Shown in pieces: positions 35,601 through 44,740 of a DNA stretch of 64,000 nt. Made by a program: the position numbers and the translations under genes. The DNA lies in contig JAPTWR010000104.1 in NCBI GenBank assembly GCA_028065135.1, forward strand, positions 43,563 to 107,562. Reading direction: 5' to 3'. The notes beneath the pieces are model-generated. The model had not been told where the DNA came from. It worked only from the letters and a program-made list of their open reading frames with translations, and made no database searches. Each line of letters begins with the position of its first letter. The first letter of the stretch is position 1. The DNA is from Acidithiobacillus sp. (GTDB lineage: Bacteria > Pseudomonadota > Gammaproteobacteria > Acidithiobacillales > Acidithiobacillaceae).

Positions 35601-36859
35601 GGACGCGTCCGGATGAAACCCTGTGGCACGACCTGACCGAGTCGCTTCACGCCCTTGGCCTTTGGAAAGAAGGCACCGGTTACAGTCCGGCAGCCGCCGA
35701 GCGCCTTCTTGACCTCTTGAAAGAGACGGAAACCCGTGCCCGGCACGAGTTCCGCCAGGCCGAACAGGCATTGCAAACCTGGCCCGGAGCCTCGGTTCCC
35801 GACCCTATTTCCGAATGGGCCGACATTTTTGCGCTGCCCGAGGATGGAAGAGAAAGCCGGGTTGCCTGTTATGCCTCGGTGAGAGGAGCCCTGCGCGACA
35901 TGCTGGGGCTTGCCGAGGACGAGGATATTGAGGCGGCCAATCGTTACACCTGCGTTGAAGAATTCGCCCACCGCGTGCGGGAAGCCCGCGATTTTCTGGA
36001 TCGCATTTCCGAGCTGGCCAGCCTCACCGGCAAACTGCGCGAACTCAAAGCATTGGGCGTCCCCCCCACCATTGAAACGCCATGCCAGGAGCTACTCGAC
36101 AGCATCGAGACCTACGTCAAATCCTCTGGCTCGTCCGGGGAAATGAGCCGTATTACCGCCGAATGGAAGGATCTGCACGAGCTCTATCTCAACCAGTACC
36201 TGAGTGAACACGCAGGCCTGCACAACGATCTGAAAGCCCTCCGTGATGCCGTGCTCGGCAGCCCAAGCTATCAGGTGCTGAAGGTCCTCTCACGGGTGGA
36301 AGGGCTTAGCGCCCATTTCAGCCCGACCTTTATCGAAGCCCAACTGACCGACCTGTTGACCCAGGTCGGCGTGCAGCAGGTTTGCGAACAGAGCCTGGAT
36401 GATGTTAAGAGCGACCTGTCCCACGGCTGGGTGTGTTCCGCCTGTGGCTATAAACCCGGCAAGCGTCTGGAACTCAAGCCGGACCATTTCCTGGAATTGG
36501 TCGAGCGCGGCATCAAGGAATACCTGGATCATGTGCGGGGCTGCGAAGCCGAACTCCGGGATTACGTCAGTGACACGCCCGCCGCAAATTCTTTGCTGGG
36601 GTTGCTCAGCGATCCCGCAGAACAAAGCGCTCTCGATGCGCTGCAAGACGCCACCATGCGCCAACACATGGCGGAGGCCCTTGCCGAGGCGGAAGCCGTA
36701 AAGGTGAATGTCGAAGATCTGTTGGATCAACTTAAGCCGAGCCTGCTTGGCTTCTTCAAGGGAGGGCGGCGCGAATTCGAGCAGTATGTGCAGGGCGCAC
36801 TGGGTGAGCTGCTGAAAAAGAACGATTCGGAAGAAGAACAGCCTTGGAAGGTGGAGTAA
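32684..36859 (+). CDS. Giant BrxC-like (DUF6079-type) ATPase
   Basis: The product has 1,391 residues, starting at the ATG at 32684 with GGAGG 6 nt upstream. A Walker A motif, GLYGSGKT, lies at about residue 69 and a Walker B, VLVFIDELYLH, at about 236. The long middle and C-terminal part is charged and helical, and a CSACG pair near residue 1251 may belong to a zinc knuckle. Length and layout match the large AAA-type ATPases (BrxC/PglY/DUF6079) that form the core of BREX systems. It may couple ATP hydrolysis to recognition of invading DNA, but the mechanism in this variant is unknown. It is four bases upstream of the HsdS-like gene. Confidence 0.8.
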   Translation: MPLMKDMFDFTPVSSWVENFNESTHDSASRTRIFESFVMLPEVEESARIILDRIHRKQGRGFFITGLYGSGKTIFMAWLSAILTEPTLRKQFLDTKPEWGMDALAPRKFLTINFTAIEVPDETLEQAFWNSVTDHLRHLSPPVTATLSNTDAYLDTFFNHTASGTRSDVENWIRDNRSLSVDQLRSYDKEYQKTIIEQAVAALNIQLVQDRTTVTEKVKKLVEIAKERGYEGVLVFIDELYLHLIQSDEHFNRGTAFLGQLAEAGLAGDQPFWTFGAVQEEIQAIARQAGRNYDTELMGKLSGQSGRFQSINIPVTQFHRIYNHRLFRENSKCVHKLADAFKAEIQPHFRGAFTDFLKRYFREREPITDEAKHFADVYPMHPFGLYCLTAITNRGGRSRGALGFVQEFIERRLQDTSDWKRIAVLDDVFDYEDLRNKIIQDDPEMAKYYGMFERFCSTARDEVLSRVPYKRWSDADQAAAKVASERLIKALIVLSMVKEELTVSKLNDALLLRWPGKESDPAGSDQETARILEKIAQTFPPLRQKGSGDNLSFFLSVEGDGGEREELLVEVERVKNGFAPDIQLESAYRSHLELFLRFPGCPLGGTVPPQHGFSTQVDVDWQRTRRSLDYRLEPVTALSTDHAVIGFVKDVPATKALHLAVLYPSASPLDVEMDAVRHGNGRTLVWLPATLPAQDIDELKRSMALVKLFGDYQSQVNAGGASQSVRRKLELLGEWIDLPAGTKSAQPARKATEILLESFVNGEIRQWNTKDQAWEILCEPAELLSLYHSIPQSERSLERLLEKVATKALAKVFHCHPDFREAYSFSADLSNQMRKRILEAIWKGRVTDGDGTAKADLEKHLAPLGLLNTGVPGEVSVTLAASSVEAFKKAKERIRDNIRKANPPATSIAENRKRLKTTDLGLTDTWVDILITLLISTGEISGFTIHGKTVSQDDRTIGSPVDWLQDLDELRPGTRPDETLWHDLTESLHALGLWKEGTGYSPAAAERLLDLLKETETRARHEFRQAEQALQTWPGASVPDPISEWADIFALPEDGRESRVACYASVRGALRDMLGLAEDEDIEAANRYTCVEEFAHRVREARDFLDRISELASLTGKLRELKALGVPPTIETPCQELLDSIETYVKSSGSSGEMSRITAEWKDLHELYLNQYLSEHAGLHNDLKALRDAVLGSPSYQVLKVLSRVEGLSAHFSPTFIEAQLTDLLTQVGVQQVCEQSLDDVKSDLSHGWVCSACGYKPGKRLELKPDHFLELVERGIKEYLDHVRGCEAELRDYVSDTPAANSLLGLLSDPAEQSALDALQDATMRQHMAEALAEAEAVKVNVEDLLDQLKPSLLGFFKGGRREFEQYVQGALGELLKKNDSEEEQPWKVE

Positions 36860-36862
36860 GCA

Positions 36863-38377
36863 ATGTCCATCGTTAGCGAAAAACCCCTGATCGAAATCCT
36901 GTCGCCCGAAGAGCAACACGACAGGTTTGATATCAACTATTACCTTCCTGAGTTCATTCACGCGGAACAGTACATAGAGAATTGTGATATCGAACTCACG
37001 ACCTTGGGTGATGTAATGACCGATGACGCCAGCTACGGCGTTCTTCCGCCATCTCCAAGCTATTTAGAGGAAGGCGGCATATCTCTTGTCAGATCATCAA
37101 ATGTATCCAACAGCGGTATTGATTACGAAAGTGCCGTAAGGGTCCCATCGGAATGGATTAACTCCGAGCGTGCTCGAATAAAGAGTAATGACGTGCTCAT
37201 TAGCATTAAGGGTGCTCGAGCATTCTTCGACATGTGCGTTGCTTCAGACAACCCTCCGGATGCAATCGTCAACGGAAGTATCTTCAGATTCCAGTGCAAA
37301 GAGGACTTTGACCCGAAATTCGTAGTCTTGTGGCTGCTCAGCAAGCCGATCCAGTCAATGGTTTTCCGCGAACGAACCAACCTTGGAATCAGCTACATTT
37401 CCCAAGACATTCTGAAGAACATCCCTTTTCCAAAAATTGAAAATGAAAAACAACAGCTCATTCTTCGTGGATATAACGCTGCCGTAGAAATGAAGGATGA
37501 AATGATCTCTTCCCTCAATGAAGTGGTTCACGCGAAATCACTGGCCAGGAATGTAATAAGTAATATCTACCGAGACAAATTAGGGATGGAAGAGCCATCG
37601 GCACCAGTGTTGAAGGTTAGAGTCGTTGACGTATCAAAGATTCAAGACAGGCTCGATTGGAAAACATACGACCCTAACCTGATATCAGATGCGGAAAAAC
37701 TGGCTAAGAACTTCCCCAGCAAAACTTTTGTCAGGGATGTTGCGGGGATCAAGGATACATACAAACCTGCAACAGCTTATTCCAGTGACGATGTAAAGCT
37801 TATTCGCGTCAAGCTTTATGGGAAGGGAGCAGAACTTCGGGAAACAAGAGATCCAGACAGTATCTCGGGATCTGTTGCGCAGGCGGATAGTGGAGAGGTG
37901 GTTGTTTCTCGTATTGATTGTACGCAAGGGGCTGTAGCAGTAGTTCCTGACGAGTTGGATGGCGGCGTCGTATCCAAGGAGTTCTTCTTGATACGACTTG
38001 ATGAAACGAAGCTACGAACACAGTTATTCGTCAGGATATTGCTGCATAAACGATATGTCCAGTACCTCCTTAGCTTTAGGACTGGGGCTACGAATCGGTT
38101 GCGCCTGGACAAAGATGTTCTTATGGAACTTCCTTTGCCAAAACTGCCAACTGACCAGCAAGACACAATTTTAGATGAATTGCGAATAGCTGAAGACAAA
38201 CTTTTCCACGTTGAATCTATAGAGGCAGAAGCTCACAGGATGGCCGATGGGTTGGTTGAACTTGCGCTAAATAACGTAATTGACCTTGGTGAGGATTTAT
38301 ACCTTTCTGAACTTTCTGAAACCGCAAAAGCTATAAAGCAGAAATTACTAAAGCAGGTGAAGGAGGCGCTGCAATGA
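36863..38377 (+). CDS. hsdS: Type I restriction-modification specificity (HsdS-like) subunit
   Basis: The product has 504 residues with two target-recognition-domain halves. The first holds ISIKGARAFFDMCVAS...ISQDILKNIPFP near 105-190; the second VVVSRIDCTQGAVAVVPDEL...RLRLDKDVLMELPLP near 345-430. Each is followed by a helical segment. These domains choose the DNA sequence methylated by the M subunit. The gene is clearly more A/T-rich than its neighbours, as expected of a specificity gene exchanged by recombination. Its place between the BrxC-like and PglZ genes, not beside hsdM, is unusual. The family call is firm. Confidence 0.85.
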   Translation: MSIVSEKPLIEILSPEEQHDRFDINYYLPEFIHAEQYIENCDIELTTLGDVMTDDASYGVLPPSPSYLEEGGISLVRSSNVSNSGIDYESAVRVPSEWINSERARIKSNDVLISIKGARAFFDMCVASDNPPDAIVNGSIFRFQCKEDFDPKFVVLWLLSKPIQSMVFRERTNLGISYISQDILKNIPFPKIENEKQQLILRGYNAAVEMKDEMISSLNEVVHAKSLARNVISNIYRDKLGMEEPSAPVLKVRVVDVSKIQDRLDWKTYDPNLISDAEKLAKNFPSKTFVRDVAGIKDTYKPATAYSSDDVKLIRVKLYGKGAELRETRDPDSISGSVAQADSGEVVVSRIDCTQGAVAVVPDELDGGVVSKEFFLIRLDETKLRTQLFVRILLHKRYVQYLLSFRTGATNRLRLDKDVLMELPLPKLPTDQQDTILDELRIAEDKLFHVESIEAEAHRMADGLVELALNNVIDLGEDLYLSELSETAKAIKQKLLKQVKEALQ

Positions 38378-40860
38378 CCGCCATGGAACAAGCCCTGGCT
38401 GGCATGTGGCGCAGCCGTGAAAAGCAGAAGTTGCCCTATCTGCTGGTCAATGACGTTCGCGGCTATTTTGCCGAAGCGCCCGCCGAGCTGCTGGTCGATG
38501 GCCAAGCGATTCCCGTGCATGTCTGCGCCAATGAGTTTGGATTGCGCCGCCATACCGAACCCGAGCGTCGGCAACCGAATCCACCTGTCCGTATCATCAT
38601 CTCGCGACAGCAGCTTCAGCCGGATCATCTGCCGGACTTGCAGGCCCGCTCCAGCGTGTCACCCCGCACGGTAACGGGTTGCGACATAGCAAAGGCGCTT
38701 GGCGTGCAGAATCCTCGGGCCTTGCTTGACCGGCTTCCCATCCCCGCATTCTGGAACCTGGCCCCGTACCTGCCGCAGCTCGGCGCTTACAGTCTGGAGC
38801 GCGTGGTACTCGCCTCGCTGCTGAACGATCCCAGCGTGTTGTCTGCAGGCTGGGAGCCGGATCGGATTCTCGACAAGCTCTGGTACGAGAATGCGCTGGC
38901 ACGGGTACGCGAGGTGCTGAGCTCGGTCGATGCGGATGAACGCCGGGCGTTGGAGCATGAGTTTCTAGACGTGGTTCGCACCTGGCTCGATGGGCCGCGT
39001 TTCGCTCTGGTCGAAGCCGCCGTGCTGGAAGGCGACCCGCCGCCGGTGCTGCCGATCTGCCTGCTCGCTTCCATTCTGGATGGCTGGAAGATGCTCTCAC
39101 CGGAACGGATGCGTACCTTCCTCGATGGCAGCGAACTGGGCGACCTGTTTGTTGACGTGCTTAAGGACGGACAAAGCCTGCATGGGCTTGCCGAATGGGG
39201 CCGTCGCATCACCCTCAAAGATGACGCGCCCTGCAAACAGGCGCTGCACTACCTGCAGCACGAAGTCTTTCCGAAGCACCCCAGTGCCGTCACCGAGTCC
39301 CTTGCGACAGTGGTCAAGGGCGTTGGCGGCAAAGGCTCGGAGCGCCTGCTGAATCAGCTCATCCAGGTCTTGGAGGCCGACGGTGGCATCCTTGCCCAGG
39401 GTCTGGCAGTCACCCTGCACGCGTTGCTCGATGTGGTGGTCAACGGCGAGCGGGCCGACACGCTTCCGCTTGAAAAGGCTCCCTGCAAGCTGACCGATGC
39501 GTTGGAAACACCGGATGCCCCGGAATGGGAAGAGCTGCTTGAAGCCCTACGCCGACATCAGGCCCGCGAGCAGTACGAGGACCACGTGTCGCTGCTGGAA
39601 GCGATGGTCACTATTCACCGGCTTACGGACAAGGCCGAGGCGGCGGTAAAGAATCTCGCCAGCCTGGATTGGAAGACCTGGCTGGCGCTGGTGGATTTGG
39701 TGTATCTGCCGCTCTCCACGATGGGGCTAGAAGCGGAACGGCGGTCCAGCCAGTTGCCGGAAAAGGTCAATGTCTTTCGTATCACCCAGCGGGCGAAAAA
39801 GGCCTGCGATTCCATTCGCATCGCTTGGGCGGATTTCTATGTGCAGCCGAGCCGTGGACTGCCGAAGTGGCTGAACGAGCGCAAGTTTGCGGCAGGAACC
39901 TGCAGGCCGTGGCTGAACAGCGATGTCATGGAATCTGCGGTTAAGCCATTGCTGCAGGATTCGGAGATCAAGCAGGTTTATCTGCTGGTCTTTGACGGGA
40001 TGAGCGTGGCTAATTGGACGTTGCTGCGTGACCGCTTCCTGATGATGCCGGGGCGCGAGCTGTTTCGCCCATACCAGTCGCTGGGTCCTGAGTTCCGCGC
40101 CTGCACTTATCTGCCCAGCATTACCGAATATTGCCGACAAGCCATTTTTGCCGGAGCGCCCCCGGCGGAATTCCGAAGCTGGTCTTATGGCACCAGTGAA
40201 CCCCATCTGCTCGAGCGTTGCCTGGACAACCTGGGTCTTTCGCCTGCATCCTGGTGGGATCGCGACAAAAGCTACCTCTGTTACAACGAGAAGGACGCCA
40301 ACGCCGACACCCTCAACCGGAAAATGCGCGACCTGGTGGATGCACCCGGGCGCTTCAAGGCGGTGGTGTTCAACCTCCAGGATCGACTTCTGCAGAAGGG
40401 CATGTCGAGTCTCCAGGAGATCATGCTGGCCTATGTGAAGGAGGTGGCGCTGCCCCACCTGCGCAGGATCGCCGCCCAGGACAAGACGGCTGTCGTCATC
40501 ACGGCCGACCACGGCTTCACCTGGTACAACACTCAGTACGTCATTGACGATTTGAAATCGGATAGCGGACCCGGACGGGATGTCTTCATCCATAACCGCT
40601 GCCTGGAATACAAAACAACCAACCGCACCGCCGTTGGCCCCGTGGATGTAAAACGAATCGAGCCGGTTGCCGACTATGGTCTTCCATCCAGCCATGATGC
40701 CGTTGAGCTGCCCTTTGGGCACGACAGCTTTGGCTGGCCTGGTGCCAAGCAGACGTCGACTAGCAACCCCTACAAGGTTCAGGGCAACGACCATGGTGGA
40801 TTGACCCCGGAAGAAACAGTCATCCCGGTTGCGGTGTACATAACACGAGGAGCGAAATAG
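38374..40860 (+). CDS. pglZ: PglZ-domain protein (alkaline-phosphatase fold)
   Basis: The product has 828 residues. The start overlaps the previous stop as ATGA, with AAGGAGG upstream. The alkaline-phosphatase-superfamily signature of PglZ is present: LLVFDGMSVANW near residue 540 (metal-binding Asp) and VVITADHGFTWY near 710 (Asp-His-Gly). A long helical N-terminal region precedes it. PglZ is the marker gene of BREX and Pgl defence systems; its exact biochemical role is not settled. The final gene stretch has GNDHGGLTPEE, also typical of the fold. It is four bases upstream of the methylase gene. Confidence 0.9.
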   Translation: MTAMEQALAGMWRSREKQKLPYLLVNDVRGYFAEAPAELLVDGQAIPVHVCANEFGLRRHTEPERRQPNPPVRIIISRQQLQPDHLPDLQARSSVSPRTVTGCDIAKALGVQNPRALLDRLPIPAFWNLAPYLPQLGAYSLERVVLASLLNDPSVLSAGWEPDRILDKLWYENALARVREVLSSVDADERRALEHEFLDVVRTWLDGPRFALVEAAVLEGDPPPVLPICLLASILDGWKMLSPERMRTFLDGSELGDLFVDVLKDGQSLHGLAEWGRRITLKDDAPCKQALHYLQHEVFPKHPSAVTESLATVVKGVGGKGSERLLNQLIQVLEADGGILAQGLAVTLHALLDVVVNGERADTLPLEKAPCKLTDALETPDAPEWEELLEALRRHQAREQYEDHVSLLEAMVTIHRLTDKAEAAVKNLASLDWKTWLALVDLVYLPLSTMGLEAERRSSQLPEKVNVFRITQRAKKACDSIRIAWADFYVQPSRGLPKWLNERKFAAGTCRPWLNSDVMESAVKPLLQDSEIKQVYLLVFDGMSVANWTLLRDRFLMMPGRELFRPYQSLGPEFRACTYLPSITEYCRQAIFAGAPPAEFRSWSYGTSEPHLLERCLDNLGLSPASWWDRDKSYLCYNEKDANADTLNRKMRDLVDAPGRFKAVVFNLQDRLLQKGMSSLQEIMLAYVKEVALPHLRRIAAQDKTAVVITADHGFTWYNTQYVIDDLKSDSGPGRDVFIHNRCLEYKTTNRTAVGPVDVKRIEPVADYGLPSSHDAVELPFGHDSFGWPGAKQTSTSNPYKVQGNDHGGLTPEETVIPVAVYITRGAK

Positions 40861-40863
40861 CAG

Positions 40864-42681
40864 ATGGCAACTCTTGATCAATTCAGAGAATTTCTGGTCT
40901 CGGACCTGGGCTTCAAAGCCCACCAGATCAATGACGGTGATGGTTCTGGCGTTGCCACAACGGTTGAAGGGCTGGACGAGAAAGCTGCGTTTCTGGTGTC
41001 AACCAGCGTCGGCAATTGCTATGCCGCCTTCAAGCATGAAGGCTCGGCAACCCTGAGTGAATCCGAGGCCAACCGATACAAAGCCCTTAGCATTCTCATG
41101 CCCAATGGTCCGGCAGCCTACTGCGTCATCGAGGTGGCAGGCCATTTGCGCATCTATCTCGTCGAAAAGGGGAATGAGATTCATGACGAGATGAAGGACT
41201 GGGACGATGTTCGCGATGCCGAAGACATGGTGCGCGAATTCAAACCAGACGTAGTCAAGGGCCTGCAGCAGTGGGCGCAGAAAACCCTCCATACGGAAAA
41301 CAGCCTCTCCCGCTTTGTGCAGCTCATGAAGGGCTGCTGGCAGGACATCTGGGATATCGAGAACAAACGCAACGACTGGATCTTCGACGAGTTCACGCGC
41401 TTCCTGTTTATCAAGCTCAATGAAGACGCAAAACCCAGCGGAAGTTTTACCACCGCCAAGCTGAAATCGTATTGCGAGCAAAACAAACACATGGGCGACA
41501 AGGCCGCCCAGAACTTCATCAACAACCTGTTCGATGACCTGAAGGGACACCACCCCGAAGTCTTTACTGACGAGAACGAGCGAGTACTCAGCAAGGCGGC
41601 AACCGTTGAGCGGGTCATTGCCCGTCTTGAAGGGATCAACCTGAAAGACACCCAGGGCGATGTGCTTGGCCGTGCCTTCGAAATCATGCTGTCCGATACC
41701 TTCAAGGGTAAAGACCTCGGTCAGTTCTTCACGCCACGAGAAATCGTCGCCTTTATGCTGGACCTTGCCCGGGACAATCCAGACGGCCCGGCCCTGGACA
41801 TCGAAAAGGGCGAGCGCTTTCTGGATGCCTGCGCAGGGTCAGGTGGTTTTCTGATCGCCACTTACGAGGACGTGTACAAGCATGCACTCTCCAACGGTGT
41901 GGAGCCACGCAAGAAAGATCAGCTCCTAAAACGCCTCGGTCAGGAGACCTTCTTCGCGTGCGAAATTGAAGAGAAAGCGGCTCGCCTTGGAAAACTGAAC
42001 ATGATCGTTCATGCCGTCAACGCGCAGAACGCTCAGTGGCTTCACCAGAACTACCTCTACAACGAGGAATACGGCGGCTTGAAGCCGTCAGTTGAATACG
42101 AGGTCGACTTCGGCGACGGCAAGAAAAAGCGCCGCATAGGACCGGACAGCATCGATCTCGTACTGACCAATCCGCCATTCGGCAAGTCCGTCAAGACCGA
42201 GGGCATCCTGCTGGACTATCAGTTCGGACATGAGGTCAAGGTCTTCAAGTCCAAGTGCCGTCCACCGGAAAAACGGCCGAAAAACAGCCAGGACAGTGAG
42301 GTCCTCTTCATTGAACACTATCTTCGGGTGTTGAAGCCGGGCGGCAAACTGCTCATCGTTCTTCCCGACGGTGTGTTGTCGAATGCCACCGCGAAGCCCG
42401 TTCGGGATTACATGCGTGAGCACGCCATCATCAAGGCCGTGATTTCTCTGCCCAGCGAAACCTTCGCATCAACCGGAACCTCGATTCCGACCAATGTGGT
42501 GTATCTGCAGAAGAAGCGCCCGGGAGATGTTCAAGGCGATATCTTCATGGCGCGGGCGGACTATGTCGGCCGCCGGGCCAATGGCGACCCACTCAAAGAA
42601 AACGATCTCCCGTTCATTCTTGAAAAATTCCGTGAATGGCAAACAGGAACACTTGAACTCCCGGAGGAGGATAACGAGTGA
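40864..42681 (+). CDS. hsdM: Type I-like N6-adenine DNA methyltransferase (HsdM-like)
   Basis: The product has 605 residues. The N-terminal ~170 residues resemble the N-terminal domain of type I restriction proteins. Then comes an HsdM-type helical domain (GCWQDIWDIENKRNDWIFDEFTRFLFIKL), and the catalytic domain with motif I DACAGSGGF near 321 and motif IV NPPF near 436. It transfers a methyl group from S-adenosylmethionine to adenine N6 and should be guided by the HsdS-like subunit. BREX loci normally use a PglX methylase with its own recognition domain, so this M+S pair is a replacement. GTGA overlap with the HerA gene. Confidence 0.9.
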   Translation: MATLDQFREFLVSDLGFKAHQINDGDGSGVATTVEGLDEKAAFLVSTSVGNCYAAFKHEGSATLSESEANRYKALSILMPNGPAAYCVIEVAGHLRIYLVEKGNEIHDEMKDWDDVRDAEDMVREFKPDVVKGLQQWAQKTLHTENSLSRFVQLMKGCWQDIWDIENKRNDWIFDEFTRFLFIKLNEDAKPSGSFTTAKLKSYCEQNKHMGDKAAQNFINNLFDDLKGHHPEVFTDENERVLSKAATVERVIARLEGINLKDTQGDVLGRAFEIMLSDTFKGKDLGQFFTPREIVAFMLDLARDNPDGPALDIEKGERFLDACAGSGGFLIATYEDVYKHALSNGVEPRKKDQLLKRLGQETFFACEIEEKAARLGKLNMIVHAVNAQNAQWLHQNYLYNEEYGGLKPSVEYEVDFGDGKKKRRIGPDSIDLVLTNPPFGKSVKTEGILLDYQFGHEVKVFKSKCRPPEKRPKNSQDSEVLFIEHYLRVLKPGGKLLIVLPDGVLSNATAKPVRDYMREHAIIKAVISLPSETFASTGTSIPTNVVYLQKKRPGDVQGDIFMARADYVGRRANGDPLKENDLPFILEKFREWQTGTLELPEEDNE

Positions 42682-44651
42682 GCGAGCTTTATATAGGAAA
42701 ACATCTCGATCCCAATGGGATGCCGGGAGAGCTGTACCGCCACAAGCTGAGTGACCTGATCACTCATACCTTTATTTGTGGCGGCTCTGGCTCCGGCAAG
42801 ACGGTAATGGGCAAAGCCATCATTGAGGGAGCAGCCCTCAAAGGGATTCCCTCGATTATCGTGGATCTCAAGGGCGATTTGTCTTCCTTGGCGCTTGCTT
42901 TCGGAGAACTGGCAGCACCGGCCGTAGCGCCATGGGTTGAGGTGGAAGACAAATCTACGCTTGGCCGCGCCGCCCTGGCAGAAGCCAACACCTTCCGGAA
43001 AAGGCTATGGGATTGGGGGCTTGCCGAAACCAACGTGCGGGAGTTTGCCAACCAGGTCGCTGTTGAAATTTTCACCCCCCGCAGCGAACTCGGCCGCCGG
43101 GTATCCATTCCGCTCATTTCTTCCCCGCCGCCGGACATCAATAAGCTATTTGACGAGGACCCGGATACGGCTTCGGTCATGGTGACCAGCATGGCGGAAG
43201 CACTGGTACGCCGGGTGATTCCCTCGGGACAGCGGGACCGGGAAACGGATTTTGTTACCGCTCTCATCGAGCACGCCTGGCGCACGGGGGTTGATCTGAC
43301 TGGCGAGGCAGGTCTTGGGCAATTGGTCTCCATGATTTTGGAACCGCCCTTTGCCACCATTGGTGTGCTGGGGATCGATGACCATATTCCTGAGAACCGG
43401 CGTCAAAAGCTTGCACAGGCGGTGAACGGCCAACTCGTCGGCGCGGCAGCCAACTGGGTCCGTGGCGAAGAAATGAGCATCGACAAGCTGGTGGGGACCA
43501 ACCGTGTCGACGGCAAGACCCAGATCAGCGTTATCAGCCTCGCTCACATCACCGACTTTGAGGATCAGAGCTTCGTTGTTGCCCAAATTGCCTTTGCAAT
43601 TAACGCCTGGATGCGTAAGCAAGGTAGCGCTCCCGGTGGAAACAGGCCGCGCCTGTTGTTCTTCCTGGATGAGATCGGCGGTGGCGGTGGAAAGACCGCT
43701 TTCTATCCCACTTACCCCTATACAAGCTCATGCAAACCCGCACTGAATATCCTGGTCAAGCAAGGACGCGCCTTTGGTGTCGGCTGCATTCTGGCAACAC
43801 AAAATCCCGGGGATATTGACTATAAGGGCCTTTCGAACTGCGCCACCTGGATCGTCGGAAAACTGCAGACAAAAAGAGATAGGGACAAGGTTCGTGAGGG
43901 TTTGACCGACGCGGAGTTTTCACCTTCCGACTTGGCGAAGAAGCTCGCACGGCCCAAGGCAGGCGAGTTCATGCTCCTGAACAAGGAAGGTGATGTCCAT
44001 TTCATCAAGGAACGCTGGCTGCTGACCTATCACTGCACGATGAGTCCAGAGCAGCTTCGCCGCTATAAAGCCAAGGGGTTGGCTCCCTATGAAGGCTCAC
44101 TGAATACGGACATTGCCTTCGAAGATTTCGAGGAGACCATCAAGTCCGACGAGCAGGAAGAAATCCAATCGCTTTGGAACGATGCCAAGGACGCTATCGG
44201 GCAAGCCTGCAACCGGCTCGAAAAGATTCTCGATCACGACATCAATTCCGAGAAAGCACGGCTTTGGATATCCATCTTGCGTGACCCGGATGGATTCAAT
44301 CGCCGCCTTCAGGAAGCCCAAAGGCAGTTTGCCGAGTATGCCGAATCGGCTCCTCTCCCCAGGGGTAACAAAGGCCAGGAACCCAGCGGCCTGATGATGT
44401 TGCTCTCTGAAAAGAAGAGTGCGAGCCAAGGAACGTCGTTCAACGACACACGCCCGGTGACGAGTCCTGCTTCCACGCCGCAACTGGGCGATAGCGTCCT
44501 TGTGGAGGATGATGGCAGCGTCGCCTACAAGGGGCGAACATTCAAGCTTTACCGGAGATACGCTGGCAAATCTGTGGCGTTCATTGAGGAAGATGGCGAA
44601 CTGAAATTTTCTATCGAAGGCAAGGTTCTCTCGAAGAGTTTTAAGCTGTAG
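42678..44651 (+). CDS. HerA/FtsK-like ATPase (DUF853-type), last gene of BREX-like operon
   Basis: The product has 657 residues from a GTG that overlaps the previous stop; GGAGG is upstream. A Walker A motif, GGSGSGKT, lies at about residue 35 and IIVDLKGD follows. A Walker B, RLLFFLDEIG, lies near 330, with a glycine-rich loop and the ILATQNPGDIDYKGLSNC sensor region near 372. This is the HerA/VirB4-like fold, a hexameric DNA-pumping motor. HerA partners nucleases in several defence systems; here no nuclease gene is paired with it inside the operon. It may stand in for the BrxHII/BrxL motor of canonical BREX. The C-terminal 120 residues are less conserved. Confidence 0.85.
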   Translation: MSELYIGKHLDPNGMPGELYRHKLSDLITHTFICGGSGSGKTVMGKAIIEGAALKGIPSIIVDLKGDLSSLALAFGELAAPAVAPWVEVEDKSTLGRAALAEANTFRKRLWDWGLAETNVREFANQVAVEIFTPRSELGRRVSIPLISSPPPDINKLFDEDPDTASVMVTSMAEALVRRVIPSGQRDRETDFVTALIEHAWRTGVDLTGEAGLGQLVSMILEPPFATIGVLGIDDHIPENRRQKLAQAVNGQLVGAAANWVRGEEMSIDKLVGTNRVDGKTQISVISLAHITDFEDQSFVVAQIAFAINAWMRKQGSAPGGNRPRLLFFLDEIGGGGGKTAFYPTYPYTSSCKPALNILVKQGRAFGVGCILATQNPGDIDYKGLSNCATWIVGKLQTKRDRDKVREGLTDAEFSPSDLAKKLARPKAGEFMLLNKEGDVHFIKERWLLTYHCTMSPEQLRRYKAKGLAPYEGSLNTDIAFEDFEETIKSDEQEEIQSLWNDAKDAIGQACNRLEKILDHDINSEKARLWISILRDPDGFNRRLQEAQRQFAEYAESAPLPRGNKGQEPSGLMMLLSEKKSASQGTSFNDTRPVTSPASTPQLGDSVLVEDDGSVAYKGRTFKLYRRYAGKSVAFIEEDGELKFSIEGKVLSKSFKL

Positions 44652-44668
44652 GGAAAATGGAGGCTGAC

Positions 44669-44740
44669 ATGCAAGATAGTTCACAATATTCGGCGGCAGC
44701 ATCTCTGCTCGGGTATATTGAGTACGGTCAGAGATATTGA
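44669..44740 (+). pseudogene. 5' stump of a further operon gene, cut by IS material
   Basis: GGAGG lies 5 nt before an ATG at 44669. The frame reads MQDSSQYSAAASLLGYI and then leaves coding sequence, ending at a TGA (44738-44740). The start has the quality of a real gene and its place after the HerA gene suggests an eighth member whose body was lost to the IS region on the right. Confidence 0.4.

Noticed and set aside
36863..42681. Complete type I restriction-modification system
   Set aside because: M and S are present but no HsdR motor-nuclease is found, and PglZ and BrxC-like genes are interleaved.
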